Below are positions 9,162-19,166 of a DNA stretch of 64,000 nt, piece by piece. Location: positions 62,001 through 126,000 of the forward strand of contig JALONG010000001.1 of assembly GCA_025455065.1 (NCBI GenBank), read 5' to 3'. Both the position numbers and the translations under genes were made by a program. The stretch's first letter is position 1. Each line of letters begins with the position of its first letter. The notes beneath the pieces are model-generated. The model saw only the letters and a program-made list of their open reading frames with translations. It had not been told where the DNA came from and did not search any database. The stretch comes from Candidatus Kapaibacterium sp. Its GTDB lineage: Bacteria > Bacteroidota > Ignavibacteria > Kapaibacteriales > UBA4661.

Positions 9162-11627
9162 TTATTTCCATGCGCCGGAACGGAAATATCGGTCGAGCAA
9201 CGATAATTCATCCTCCAACATCGCCAAAAGCGACGGAGCTTCGTGCAACATACTATTTTTACCGACCTTTTCCAACTGCCCACATAAATCCATTGCCGTT
9301 TCCGCACCAAAATTTCCGACTGCCGATTTCAATTTGTGTGCAGCACTCTGCACCTGCACCGCGCTGGATTGTGCAACGGCTTCCTGAATAGCGGAAACAT
9401 CCGATTGATAGTTATTCAAAAAATACAAAATGAGCTTTTCGACAACATCTGCTTTTCCGTTGACCGCTTGTAATAACCGCGATATATCAGCAGGCTTTCG
9501 TTCAGTCCATCCCGCATCATTAGTCTCAGCAGTACTGTTGCCATCCTGTGCATGGGCATTGCCGGTCCCGATGCCGGATTTCGCTGATTGCTTGTTTTGC
9601 AACTGACTCCAAATGGTATCGTAGAGTTTGGTGAAATCTATTGGTTTGGTAACAACCGCATCCATTCCCGCTTTGCGGCAAAGTTCCGCGTCATGCTGGG
9701 TTGCATGTGCAGTTATGCCGATGACAGGCAGATGCTTCCCCGTTGTTTGCTCGTGTGTACGAATAGCGGCAGTTGCCGTTAAACCATCCATTATCGGCAT
9801 TTGGACATCCATGAGGACAATATCAAACCCAAAATTTGTGTCGCCCAATGTATCAAGCGCTTCTTGACCATTATTGACCAAAGTAACGTTCCATTCTTGC
9901 AACGATAACATTTCTTGAAACACGGCTTGATTTATTGGGCTGTCCTCAGCAAGCAAGATCCGAAGACGTTTTGGACGATCCTTTATGCCTTCCTGCCCGA
10001 TCGTTGTTGTTTGCGCATGATGTTCATTTGAGCTGACCGAGCCTTCCACAGGAAGCGGCAACCGCACCGAAAAGCCAAAGGTACTTCCTTCACCAACGTT
10101 GGATCGGCACCAAACCTGCCCGTTCATCAGTTCTGCTAATTGCCGTGCAATCGCTAATCCAAGCCCTGTTCCGCCATATTTGCGTGTGAACGACGGGTCA
10201 ATTTGACTGAAACTTTTGAACAGTTTCTCCATTTTTTCTTCCGCAATGCCAATGCCTGTGTCGGAAACTTCACATTCTATGAGTACATCGCCACCGGAAA
10301 TTTCCGGTACGCGCACATCCAAACGGATACTACCCTCGTTCGTAAATTTTACTGCATTAGCAAGGAAATTCGAGAGAATTTGCTTGTATCGTACACTGTC
10401 GCCAATAATTTGCTCCGGCAAACGCGCATCAATATTCGCCGAAAACGATAACCCTTTTTGCTCAATTTGGGGTCGAAATACCCCGATTATCTCATTGAAT
10501 ACATCAAGAATATTGATTTGAATATGTTCAAAATCTAACTTCTGCGCTTCAATTTTGGAAATATCTAAAATATCGTTAATGATATACAAAAGTGAATCTG
10601 CTGAAACCCGCATCATTCGGATATAGTCTTGCTGTTTTGTGTTCAAATTATCGCTGTTCGCCAGTAAACTCGACATCCCGATAATGCCGTTTAATGGTGT
10701 GCGCAATTCGTGGCTCATATTCGCCAAAAAGCTGCTTTTTGCTTGGTTCGCCGATTCCGCAACTTCTTTTGCACGGAGCAGCTCAACGGTTCTGTCGGCT
10801 ACGCGCCGCTCCAATTCTTCGTTTACCGTACGCATTGCCTCTTCTCCGGCTTTGCGGTCGGTGATATCAATACCCACCAATACCGCCTGCTCTCCACCGT
10901 GATATTTTCTGCCCATTATCAAATATGTTCGCGGTCCCTCTTTGGAAAGTATCGGTATTTCAAACTCCGCTTCTTCGTCATCAGTTTGAAAGAATTGTTC
11001 GACCATATTCCGAAAATCCAGATTCGCAAACGAACCATCGGCATTCGCGGAACCAACCTCACGCCCGATGTAATCTGCCGGAACAATACCTGTTAATCGC
11101 TCATAATACCCGTTCATACCCTTATACCGCAAATCCTTCCCAATCCATGAGATAACACCCGGAACAGCATCCAGAACCACTTCTAACTGCTCTTTCGTTT
11201 CTTGGATAATACGTTGCTGCTCAGCAAGTTGTCGGCTGGCAAGTATCGTGCTAGCAACTTTATCAACCACCGTATAAAGTTTGTCCTGCTTGACGGGCTT
11301 CAAAATATAGTGGTCAATTCCCAGATCGATGGCATTGAGCAAGAAGTCTGTTCTGTCGTAGGCAGTGGTCAGAATGATAGGAATAGCGGGGTTTTCAGCT
11401 TTGATAAGGCGTGACATTTCCATTCCGTCCATTATCGGCATCGCAACGTCGCTTACGATTATATCAGGTTGGTACTTGCGAAAGAAATCCAATCCTTCGC
11501 TCCCGTCTTGTGCCAAAAGAACTTTTTCAACGCGCTTTTCTAACAGCATTTTCGTCAGAAGCCGAATAGCTGCATCATCCTCAACGTATAAAACGGTAAT
11601 AGGTAATTTTGTGGTTACATCACTCAT
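9162..11627 (-). CDS. Hybrid histidine kinase: receiver-PAS-HisKA-HATPase-receiver-Hpt
   Basis: Domains in order over 821 residues: N-terminal receiver (Asp60 in VSDVAMP), PAS-like domain about 145-260 ending in VGIDITDRK, coiled coil, HisKA with His306 in [11 protein letters not shown], ATPase with G1 SDTGIGI and G2 GTGLGLA, second receiver (Asp607 in LMDVQMP), and Hpt domain with His764 in [10 protein letters not shown]. There is no membrane segment, so the kinase is cytoplasmic. The first receiver may gate the kinase; His306, Asp607 and His764 can form an internal relay toward the small regulator encoded next. It lies 252 bases downstream of the Hpt-receiver gene. Confidence 0.92.
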   Translation of the reverse strand: MSDVTTKLPITVLYVEDDAAIRLLTKMLLEKRVEKVLLAQDGSEGLDFFRKYQPDIIVSDVAMPIMDGMEMSRLIKAENPAIPIILTTAYDRTDFLLNAIDLGIDHYILKPVKQDKLYTVVDKVASTILASRQLAEQQRIIQETKEQLEVVLDAVPGVISWIGKDLRYKGMNGYYERLTGIVPADYIGREVGSANADGSFANLDFRNMVEQFFQTDDEEAEFEIPILSKEGPRTYLIMGRKYHGGEQAVLVGIDITDRKAGEEAMRTVNEELERRVADRTVELLRAKEVAESANQAKSSFLANMSHELRTPLNGIIGMSSLLANSDNLNTKQQDYIRMMRVSADSLLYIINDILDISKIEAQKLDFEHIQINILDVFNEIIGVFRPQIEQKGLSFSANIDARLPEQIIGDSVRYKQILSNFLANAVKFTNEGSIRLDVRVPEISGGDVLIECEVSDTGIGIAEEKMEKLFKSFSQIDPSFTRKYGGTGLGLAIARQLAELMNGQVWCRSNVGEGSTFGFSVRLPLPVEGSVSSNEHHAQTTTIGQEGIKDRPKRLRILLAEDSPINQAVFQEMLSLQEWNVTLVNNGQEALDTLGDTNFGFDIVLMDVQMPIMDGLTATAAIRTHEQTTGKHLPVIGITAHATQHDAELCRKAGMDAVVTKPIDFTKLYDTIWSQLQNKQSAKSGIGTGNAHAQDGNSTAETNDAGWTERKPADISRLLQAVNGKADVVEKLILYFLNNYQSDVSAIQEAVAQSSAVQVQSAAHKLKSAVGNFGAETAMDLCGQLEKVGKNSMLHEAPSLLAMLEDELSLLDRYFRSGAWK

Positions 11628-11879
11628 ACAGTAGAAAAATAATTGAACATCAAAACTACGACCTGCAAGGCGAAATCTTGCCTCTGAGAAAAAAGCGTGA
11701 TATTGTTTTTACTTCATATGTCTTTTCCAAAACTACGGTACTCGGTCAACGTTCTCGACGCGCTCATGTTGAAGAGTTCTTCAAACTCACACTGAGGGTG
11801 CCGAAGTGGTACTGGGAAAACTTCTGTCAATGTCCTTTGGTGTGCATATCTTTTATTCCAAACGATAGAGGCGAATTCC

Positions 11880-13115
11880 TTATTCGATGATATGTAACTT
11901 CCTCAATTGGTTCAGCACTTTTGCTTTGGTTATTGGTTTAATCAAATAAGCATCACACTGAAGGCGAAATGCTTTGAATACTTGATCCATACTATCTAGT
12001 GCGGTAGTCATCACAATTTTTGCCCTCTCACTACCAATAATACCGTGTTTAACTTCAATTTCTCTAATCCTCTCCAACGCTTGCGTTCCGTCCATAACAG
12101 GCATCATAATATCCAAACAAATCACATCGTAGCGGACACCTTCTTTGAGCGATTCTTCAAACGCCAAGAGCGCCTCGCGTCCGTCTGCCGCTAGATCACA
12201 CGTTCCAAAGGGCATGAGAATTTCGTGAATCACTGTTCTGCTCACAAAGTCATCCTCAGCAACCAGGATTGTGAGCGGCTTTGCTGCATGAATTCGGTGA
12301 ATGGGTGCGGAATTTTCCTGCTCTGTCGTCGTTGCCTTTTTCGATTGCAAAGTGTTTGATTGCCTGTTCGGGGTATCAATCTGTGCTTCTAACAGATCTT
12401 CAGGATTGATTGGGCGGAAGGAATCAAAAATGTGCAAGCCAAGTTCTTCTTCCCCGAAAGTGGTGGCAAACAATATTTTCATTACTGTTTCTTCGTCCGA
12501 ACCGATCTTGAGTTGGCTGAATTCTGGCATCGTTGCAATATGAATCCCCACCTCACGAATATCATCGTAAATCGGCAAGTTTTCGTAGGTCTGCGCCGAC
12601 ATTCCTTTAGGAGTAATAACTTTATCAATTTGGAACAATAAGAATTTTTCGTTCACCATCCCCCTGACCAGTTTTTTTTGGCGCTCGGAAAGAGTAAATG
12701 AGGTTTTGGCGGCATCCTTCGTTTTGGTTTTGCTTGCTTCGTGAAAAAGTCTGTCCAGCTCTCGTTGAAGCCGCTCCAAATCATCGCTGCGCTCCTCTGG
12801 AAGAAAGATATTGAAACGCATAGCGTCTACAGCGAGAAGCGATTGGTGGAGCAGATATGCCGTTGGCTTGGCAAAACCATTACGGATAAGGTCAAAGTTT
12901 GATTCAATTGCATGAACAAGCTGAGAGGAAGCCTCGCGGTGAATCATCCCAAACGAACTTTTAAGGTTGTGTGCCGTTCTGAAAGTACGGTGAATAATGT
13001 CGGTGCAATCTTTGGTCGTATCAAGAAATTCTTCGAGCAGAAGTAAATCCTGCTCTAAAAGTTCGACCAATTCGGCGATAACACTGAGATTTACGTCGTG
13101 TGCTTCGGTATTCAT
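11880..13115 (-). CDS. Hpt domain-receiver protein
   Basis: The 411 residues start with an Hpt domain (His49 in TAHNLKSSFGM) and end with a receiver (about 281-411, Asp335 in CLDIMMPVMDG). Between them, residues about 145-235 form an alpha/beta region (VNEKFLLFQIDKVITP, then VGIHIATMPEF) that I do not recognise with certainty; similar segments occur between Hpt and receiver domains in gliding and chemotaxis proteins. Its place between cheY and the hybrid kinase suggests a branching or phosphate-sink role. The receiver is related to the regulator at 8702-9094. No membrane segment is seen. Confidence 0.82.
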   Translation of the reverse strand: MNTEAHDVNLSVIAELVELLEQDLLLLEEFLDTTKDCTDIIHRTFRTAHNLKSSFGMIHREASSQLVHAIESNFDLIRNGFAKPTAYLLHQSLLAVDAMRFNIFLPEERSDDLERLQRELDRLFHEASKTKTKDAAKTSFTLSERQKKLVRGMVNEKFLLFQIDKVITPKGMSAQTYENLPIYDDIREVGIHIATMPEFSQLKIGSDEETVMKILFATTFGEEELGLHIFDSFRPINPEDLLEAQIDTPNRQSNTLQSKKATTTEQENSAPIHRIHAAKPLTILVAEDDFVSRTVIHEILMPFGTCDLAADGREALLAFEESLKEGVRYDVICLDIMMPVMDGTQALERIREIEVKHGIIGSERAKIVMTTALDSMDQVFKAFRLQCDAYLIKPITKAKVLNQLRKLHIIE

Positions 13116-13154
13116 ACAAATTGCTGAAAGGAGTAGTGTTTTTTTCGGTGCAAA

Positions 13155-13517
13155 TTAAAATCCAACCGCCTGCAAAGCCGTTTTCATCCTATCACCGGAG
13201 AACGGCTTGACCAAATAATGATTCGCGCCTAATTGTTTTAATTTTGTTTGCATTTCGGCGCTGTCCAGTGTAGAAAGCATCACAACAGGGGTTTTTCCGG
13301 CTGTAGCGTGCTTGCGAATACGCTTTAGGAGTTCCATGCCATTCATATTGGGCATTTCTATATCGGAAAAAATCACATCGAAGGTCTTTGCATCCAAGAT
13401 TTTGAGGGCTTCGATACCATCTTGGGCAATTTCTACCTTGAAACCGGACATGGAAAGAAACGTTCGTGTTGCAGAACGGTGAATTTCGGTATCATCAACG
13501 ACTAATGCGGTTTTCAT
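13155..13517 (-). CDS. cheY: CheY-like response regulator
   Basis: The start is the ATG complementary to 13515-13517, giving MKTALVVDDTE and 120 residues. It is a single receiver domain with acidic pocket Asp8-Asp9, phospho-acceptor Asp52 in FSDIEMPNMNG, a Ser at the switch position (MLSTLDS) and Lys in LVKPF. Position directly after cheB and the receiver-CheD gene suggests this is the CheY of the pathway, controlling a motility output. No flagellar or pilus genes are visible in the window, so the output is unknown. Confidence 0.82.
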   Translation of the reverse strand: MKTALVVDDTEIHRSATRTFLSMSGFKVEIAQDGIEALKILDAKTFDVIFSDIEMPNMNGMELLKRIRKHATAGKTPVVMLSTLDSAEMQTKLKQLGANHYLVKPFSGDRMKTALQAVGF

Positions 13518-13578
13518 ATGAACATTTCTAATGGTTAAGTAAAGTAATAGTAGTAATTTGCTGTCTTCCACACTCGCC

Positions 13579-14586
13579 TTACAATATATGCATCTTGCGC
13601 TCCGGCGAAGAAATATGCACTGCCTTTGACCCAACTTGGATAAAGACCGTTCTACTGAAAGCATCACCAACATCTTCGGCAAGGAGAGAAATACTCAGTG
13701 CTTGTAATAACGTTTTTACAGCAGTGATATTTTTCTCACCGATTTTGAAATAATTATTTGCATCGGCGCTTGTCTGTGCGCCTCCGGCAATCTTTGCAAC
13801 AAGTTGCGAAACCGGCTTACGGAAGCCGACTGCACGCATTTCGTTTATCAGCACAGGTATAGCAGTGTCGGCAAAATACCCCGGCAGAACCTTTGCCTTG
13901 TCGGGTGAGGTTGTCGAAGACGCTAAAGCAATATGCACCATACCTACAACATCAAACGTGGGACTGAATAAATTTACCGCTATACACGAACCGAGAGCAA
14001 AGGTTTTTATCATCTTGCCGTATTCGTTGGAAGCCGCATATTCACCCACACCGATAATGCTTTGTGGTATTCGCTCTTCGTAATTTGGAACTGACAATGA
14101 ACTTTTCTTTGGAATCTGCGGCAGTGGTAAACTTGGAACAACAGCAGGTATGGGAGGTTGAGCCTGCTGAGCAATAACAGCAACACGCGATGCTGCTTTG
14201 ATTTTAGCCACTAAACGACTTAGTGTTTCCTGAAACCCTTGCGGATTGAGCGCCGAAGGCTTCGGGATAAAGTCGGCTGCGCCTGCTTCCAAGGCTTGCA
14301 ACGTTATGGATTTGTCATTTTGCGTCCAAGAACTCAAAACAATGATGGGGAGAGGAGACCGCACCATTGCTTGCCGAATAAACTCCAAACCGTTCATTAT
14401 CGGCATATCCATATCCGTTACGACAACATTCGGCTTCAACATGAGCAGTTTTTCCAGCCCGTCTTGACCATTGACAGCCGTACCGACGATGTCTATGCCC
14501 GAATCAGGAACGGCAAGCGATTTGACCAGTAAATCTCGCACAAGCGAGGAATCATCTATCAAGAGAACACGTACTTTTTCACTCAT
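13579..14586 (-). CDS. cheD: Receiver-CheD fusion (phospho-regulated receptor deamidase)
   Basis: Chosen start MSEKVRVLLIDD mirrors the start of the adjacent CheB; an upstream ATG at 14604 is possible. Of 335 residues, 1-130 form a receiver (Asp58 in VTDMDMP, SSW switch, PKP loop) very like that of CheB. A Pro/Gln-rich linker (140-165) leads to a CheD domain: Cys201 in FALGSC, His218 in GMVHIAL, the IAGGAQ turn, and KIGEKN. CheD deamidates chemoreceptor glutamines with a Cys/His/Thr centre; both Cys and His are present. CheD is usually a single domain of about 160 residues, so an attached receiver is unusual and suggests control by CheA phosphorylation. Confidence 0.88.
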   Translation of the reverse strand: MSEKVRVLLIDDSSLVRDLLVKSLAVPDSGIDIVGTAVNGQDGLEKLLMLKPNVVVTDMDMPIMNGLEFIRQAMVRSPLPIIVLSSWTQNDKSITLQALEAGAADFIPKPSALNPQGFQETLSRLVAKIKAASRVAVIAQQAQPPIPAVVPSLPLPQIPKKSSLSVPNYEERIPQSIIGVGEYAASNEYGKMIKTFALGSCIAVNLFSPTFDVVGMVHIALASSTTSPDKAKVLPGYFADTAIPVLINEMRAVGFRKPVSQLVAKIAGGAQTSADANNYFKIGEKNITAVKTLLQALSISLLAEDVGDAFSRTVFIQVGSKAVHISSPERKMHIL

Positions 14587-14639
14587 TTCATTCAGTTTTA
14601 ACATTTTTGTACAGCGTTGAGAATGTTCCAAAGGCGCTT

Positions 14640-15737
14640 TTATGAACCTTTGAGCGCATTAAAGATATTTTCTGCCATAACATCCAAAGACACTACTTTT
14701 TTTACGGCTCCGGCTTCAAACGCCGCTTTCGGCATACCATAGACCACTGATGAAGCCTCATCTTGCGCCAATGTCATCGCACCGGCATCCAACATCGCCT
14801 TCAGCCCAAGTGCGCCGTCCGAACCCATTCCCGTAAGAATTACTCCAATAGCATTTCTGCCCACATTTTGCGCCACAGAGCGCATCATTACATCCACCGA
14901 AGGGCGATGACCATTCACTTTTTCTTCTTGCGACAGCGCGATTTCATACCGTCCGCCGGAACGATTGATTTTCATGTGCATATCACCCGGAGCTATCAAA
15001 ATTTTTCCGTTCATCACTCTATCGCCGTTTGCCGCCTCGACGACCTGCATTTCACATTCGTCATTCAAACGGTCGGCAAAGGTCTTGGTGAAGCCTGCTG
15101 GCATATGCTGCGTGATTACAATACCCGGCATGGTTGCAGGTAAATTCCTCAGCACCTTCCGCAGTGCCTCTGTGCCGCCTGTAGATGAACCAATAGCAAT
15201 AACTTTATCGGTTGATTCTGATAACGCTGCACTCTTGGCGATTAGCGGTGTACCTGTGCCGGCAGAAGGACTTACAGCCGACTTGCCCATTGCATTAAAC
15301 AGTTCTTCACGCTTGTTTTTCCAATGCGCTACATTTGCCGTTGAAGCAATTTTCACTTTTGTTCTCAGCTCAAACATCATTGATTGTAAGCCCTGTGCTA
15401 CGTTGGATGTCGGCTTGGCAACAAAATCTACTGCCCCTGCTTCCAAGGCTTGCATCGTGATTTCTTTTCCACGTTGTGTGAGTGATGAAACCATAACCAC
15501 CGGCAAAGGATACTGCGGCATCAAACGCCGCAAAAACTCAACGCCGTCCATACGAGGCATTTCCACGTCCAATGTCAACACATCGGGGCGCAGTTCCACA
15601 ATTTTATCCCTTGCTACAAAAGGGTCTTGCGCTGTGCCGACAACTTCAATATTCGGGTCAGCACCAAGCCCTTGCGCTAAAATATCGCGGACTAAGGCAG
15701 AATCATCAACAATGAGTACTCGAACTTTTTTGGTCAT
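14640..15737 (-). CDS. cheB: CheB, receptor methylesterase/deamidase
   Basis: The 365 residues are the standard CheB plan: receiver (Asp57 in TLDVEMPRMDG), linker, and C-terminal methylesterase. The catalytic triad is visible: Ser185 in IGSSTGG, His211 in TQHMPAGFT and Asp307 in TGMGSDGA. It removes methyl groups from receptor glutamates once phosphorylated by CheA. It follows cheR (76-base gap) and precedes the receiver-CheD gene (53 bases to the chosen start), so the three receptor-modifying enzymes are contiguous. Confidence 0.95.
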   Translation of the reverse strand: MTKKVRVLIVDDSALVRDILAQGLGADPNIEVVGTAQDPFVARDKIVELRPDVLTLDVEMPRMDGVEFLRRLMPQYPLPVVMVSSLTQRGKEITMQALEAGAVDFVAKPTSNVAQGLQSMMFELRTKVKIASTANVAHWKNKREELFNAMGKSAVSPSAGTGTPLIAKSAALSESTDKVIAIGSSTGGTEALRKVLRNLPATMPGIVITQHMPAGFTKTFADRLNDECEMQVVEAANGDRVMNGKILIAPGDMHMKINRSGGRYEIALSQEEKVNGHRPSVDVMMRSVAQNVGRNAIGVILTGMGSDGALGLKAMLDAGAMTLAQDEASSVVYGMPKAAFEAGAVKKVVSLDVMAENIFNALKGS

Positions 15738-15813
15738 ACTGTGTATTACTCCAAATGCAGGTATGATGCGGTTTTTAGTGGTACATTTCTTTCATTATTG
15801 GGCTTCACGTACG

Positions 15814-16692
15814 TTACAAGGGCTTTCTGTACAGCGCCGGCATGATGTACTGAAACGCAGACTGGGCGCGGTCTATCGTTTCAGAATGTCCGATAAACAA
15901 GTATCCGCCCGGAACAAGATTATCATAAAAACGCCGAATGAGCGCATCACGAGTGGGTTTGTCGAAATAAATCATAACGTTACGGCAGAAAATCACGTGA
16001 AATTGCCGCTTGAAAGGAAAAGTAGGATTCATCAAATTTAATTTCCTGAATGTTACTTCCTTGTGCAATGCCGGTTTGACTTTCCATTCGTTATTTGCAA
16101 CACGTTGGAAATATTTTGTTTTGTATTCTTGCGGCAGAAGATTGATTCGTTCATCGGGATACACCCCTTCCATGCCGATTCCAAGCGCTTTTTCCGAAAT
16201 ATCAGTCGCCAAAACCCCCGCTTTCCAACGAGAATAATCCGCACCCCAAAATTCCATCATCAGCATTGCCAGCATATACGCTTCTTCTCCCGAAGAACAT
16301 CCCGCACACCAAAGCCTGAAGTCCATTTCATGGCGTTGTTTGAGATGTTCGCTTATTTCGGGCAAAATGTGTTTGACAAGATAGTCGAAATGCTCTTTTT
16401 CACGAAAGAAAAACGTATGATTTGTGGTAATATGATTCGCAAACTCAATGAGCGGCTCATTACTAGGGCTTTTAATGAGATATTCGTAATACTCATGGAA
16501 CGATTTCATGCCCATTTTGCGCAGTACCTTCTGCAGACGCACCGTTACCATCGTACGCTTTTCCGACGCAAGATGAATACCGAATCGGTCATAGACAAGT
16601 TGGCGCAAATTTTCAAACTCCTGCTCCGAAAGAGCGACAGCGACAATATCATCTACTTGGTTTGTTGTGGGAAATTGACCGAATTGTTGCAT
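15814..16692 (-). CDS. cheR: CheR, receptor glutamate methyltransferase
   Basis: The 292 residues hold the CheR N-terminal helical domain (LRQLVYDRFGIHLASEKR), the TTNHTFFFRE segment, and the SAM-binding domain (WCAGCSSGEEAY-LAM, LATDISEKAL, FCRNVMIYFD, LFIGHSE). It methylates receptor glutamates, opposing CheB. The neighbouring chemoreceptor (ends 16920) is the obvious substrate. An unusual 14-base tandem repeat separates the two genes. Confidence 0.95.
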   Translation of the reverse strand: MQQFGQFPTTNQVDDIVAVALSEQEFENLRQLVYDRFGIHLASEKRTMVTVRLQKVLRKMGMKSFHEYYEYLIKSPSNEPLIEFANHITTNHTFFFREKEHFDYLVKHILPEISEHLKQRHEMDFRLWCAGCSSGEEAYMLAMLMMEFWGADYSRWKAGVLATDISEKALGIGMEGVYPDERINLLPQEYKTKYFQRVANNEWKVKPALHKEVTFRKLNLMNPTFPFKRQFHVIFCRNVMIYFDKPTRDALIRRFYDNLVPGGYLFIGHSETIDRAQSAFQYIMPALYRKPL

Positions 16693-16823
16693 GAGAAATG
16701 GGTGTGATACAGTTCAAGCTGTAAACGGTTCAAGCGTTGATGCGGCTTTGTGGCAGAAGAAGGAGAGACGCGACGCATCGCGTCTTTTCCATGCCGTGCC
16801 GATTCCATGAGTAAATTTTCAAT

Positions 16824-16920
16824 TTCATATTTCCTACTTCATATTTCCTACTTCATATTTCCTACTTCATGTTTCCTACTTCATATTTCCTACTTTATAC
16901 CTCCTACTTCATACCTCCCT
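16824..16920. repeat. 14-bp tandem repeat, seven units
   Basis: Seven imperfect copies of a 14-base unit (plus strand TTCATATTTCCTAC, two 7-base halves) run from 16824 to the last base of the chemoreceptor stop codon. The first three and the fifth units are identical; the last two drift. It fills nearly half of the 227-base gap between the receptor and cheR. Confidence 0.95.
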
Positions 16921-19028
16921 TAATACCGTCCAAACTCGGAATCATCTAATTTAATTGTTTCGCTGGCGGTCAGCATTTTGAGGTTTTTTGTTGGCGCATC
17001 TTCTAGGGTTTCGGGACGAGCAGAAAATGATGTGGATTCAGCTTGAACACTTGGTTTTCGGGTGCTTTCCGCAAAGCGTGAAGATTGTGCTTGTTGTGCA
17101 TACCTGTTCCGCGAATCCCGCACCTGAAAACGTGCTACTACGCTGCTGAGTTCCGTAGCTTGGGCGGAAAGTTCCGAAGCCGCAGCAGCACACTCTTCGG
17201 CGGCAGCGGTATTTTGCTGGGTAACGTTGTCAATTTGCGCCAAACCGATATTGATTTGCCCGATTCCTTGTGCTTGTTCATTGGACGAAGCAGCAATTTC
17301 ACCGACAATATCACGCACCTTGACCGACGTTGCCATAATCTGCGACAGAGCAGCAGCAGTGCGCTCTGCAATGCGACTACCGTTCTCCGCTTTTGCCACA
17401 GCACCTTCAATAAGCTGCGCTGTTTCTTTTGCTGCTTTTGCGCTGCGAGCCGCTAAATTCCTCACTTCTTCGGCAACAACGGCGAAACCTTTTCCGTGCC
17501 TTCCCGCACGAGCCGCTTCAACAGCCGCATTCAAGGCGAGAAGATTGGTTTGGAAAGCGATTTCGTCAATAACACGAATTATTTTCGAGATATTTTGACT
17601 TGACTCGTTAATTTCACGCATTGCGACACCCAAATCCGCCATCTCAGCATTTCCTCGCTCTGCTGCACTTTGCGAATCCGTTGCAAGCGTGTTTGCCTGC
17701 GTAGCATTTTCAGCATTGATGCGGGTTTGTGCGGCAATTTCCTGCATTGAACTGGAAATTTGCTCCAACGAAGCCGCTTGTTCGCTTGCACCATGTGAAA
17801 GGGAATTACTTGCGGCTGATACCTGCGTTGCACCGTTTGCCACTTGCTGAACAATTTCCACAACGTGCAACAAGAGTTCATTCATTGCCCTCAATGTCGA
17901 ATTCAAGTTCGATTTCAACATTGCGTGGTCGCCTCTGTAATCGCCCTGCATTTCGGGACGAAAATCACCGTCAGCCATGCTTTGCAACACCGTTACCGCC
18001 TCTTGAATCGGCGTTATCATCGCATCCAGCGTTTTATTCACACCAGAAATAATTCTGCGATATTCGCCTTTGAATTTCTCTGCATCGCCACGCACTTTCA
18101 AATCTCCACCGATAGCGGCTTTGGTCAGTGTTGTGGTTTCATCAGCTAAATCTGCAACTGTTTGAACGATTTTGCGTTTTGCATTTGCTAAAGCGCCCAT
18201 TTCGTCGTTGGTAGCAATGTCAATGTGAATCTTCTCAAAGTCCCCATTAACTAAATGTGCATTGACATTTTGCAGTTTTTGAACGGGCTTGATAACGACA
18301 TTGGCAATAAAAAACAATGCTAACACAATCAAACCTGAAGTCAGTGCAGAAATCCCGGCAATCACCAGCGATTTTTCATTTGCCGCACGTTGCATCGGGG
18401 ATAAATCCACCAAAACTTCAAATGCACCATGCACTTCGCCGACTTTCCAATTTTCCATTGTTGCGCCCGTAATGTCTTTTCCGTCGGCATTTCCCCAGAA
18501 CTCCTGTGATTGTGCAGGGTCGCCGTGGCAGCGCATACACTCTTGCGTGAGTTTCACGGGGCGGAAATAGCGCAATCTGTTGTTCGTTTCATCAATCTCG
18601 AAGTGTTCTTTCACGTCGCCAGATTCTAACAGGCGCAGCACTTTTTCTTCAAATTTATCGGGCTGATTGTCAGGATTACGCGGCTGAAATTTCGGTACTT
18701 TCAAGGTAAAACCAAGTTCCGAAGCCTTCTTTTTTGCGACTTCCATTGCCGAAAAAATCGGAACGGTGCGCAAAACCTGTTCAATAGTCATATTACTTGC
18801 TTTTGCATCTTGAAAAACACCAAAACGAATCTGGTCAGCGGTGTATTCACGTGCCGCTTCCGCCGCTAAAACCAGCGTTCTGGATTTATCCACCAGCCCG
18901 GCTGTTGCTGTGTCGCGGTACAGATTCGAGAAATACCAAAATGTGGCAACTCCAGAAATGAGGGAAATAATCATCGCAGGCAAGATAATTTTCCAACGCA
19001 CAGACAAACTCGACCAAAAAATTTTCAT
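16920..19028 (-). CDS. Methyl-accepting chemotaxis protein with Tll0287-like c-type heme sensor
   Basis: Start chosen at the ATG complementary to 19026-19028, directly before the first membrane helix; 702 residues. Order: membrane helix about 11-33, periplasmic sensor 34-215 of the Tll0287-like (DUF3365) type with heme-c motif Cys164-x-x-Cys167-His168 (ECMRCHGDP), membrane helix about 221-246, HAMP and HAMP-like segments (about 247-410), then the cytoplasmic signalling hairpin with tip [21 protein letters not shown]. It should couple CheA to a redox, gas or ligand signal sensed at heme. It sits between cheA (138 bases upstream) and cheR, so it is probably the dedicated receptor of this pathway. 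Confidence 0.92.
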   Translation of the reverse strand: MKIFWSSLSVRWKIILPAMIISLISGVATFWYFSNLYRDTATAGLVDKSRTLVLAAEAAREYTADQIRFGVFQDAKASNMTIEQVLRTVPIFSAMEVAKKKASELGFTLKVPKFQPRNPDNQPDKFEEKVLRLLESGDVKEHFEIDETNNRLRYFRPVKLTQECMRCHGDPAQSQEFWGNADGKDITGATMENWKVGEVHGAFEVLVDLSPMQRAANEKSLVIAGISALTSGLIVLALFFIANVVIKPVQKLQNVNAHLVNGDFEKIHIDIATNDEMGALANAKRKIVQTVADLADETTTLTKAAIGGDLKVRGDAEKFKGEYRRIISGVNKTLDAMITPIQEAVTVLQSMADGDFRPEMQGDYRGDHAMLKSNLNSTLRAMNELLLHVVEIVQQVANGATQVSAASNSLSHGASEQAASLEQISSSMQEIAAQTRINAENATQANTLATDSQSAAERGNAEMADLGVAMREINESSQNISKIIRVIDEIAFQTNLLALNAAVEAARAGRHGKGFAVVAEEVRNLAARSAKAAKETAQLIEGAVAKAENGSRIAERTAAALSQIMATSVKVRDIVGEIAASSNEQAQGIGQINIGLAQIDNVTQQNTAAAEECAAAASELSAQATELSSVVARFQVRDSRNRYAQQAQSSRFAESTRKPSVQAESTSFSARPETLEDAPTKNLKMLTASETIKLDDSEFGRY

Positions 19029-19166
19029 AGTTGTTTCCGAAAAAAAATTTGAGAGGTAAGGACTTCCAATAACTTGTTGCACAAAGACCGAATTTGAAAA
19101 AAAATCTCTTGTTTGAAAGTACCAAATATTGATTTTTCAAGTATTTATTGGCGATACGCCTTGTCA

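Noticed and set aside
14965-16041. Plus-strand 358-codon open frame
   Set aside because: It spans cheB and cheR in antisense, both of which have complete catalytic motifs; the peptide is rich in Ser/Thr/Ile with no family pattern.
16824-16920. Possible CRISPR array
   Set aside because: Units are directly adjacent with no spacers, so it is a simple tandem repeat; the same holds for 60977-61073.
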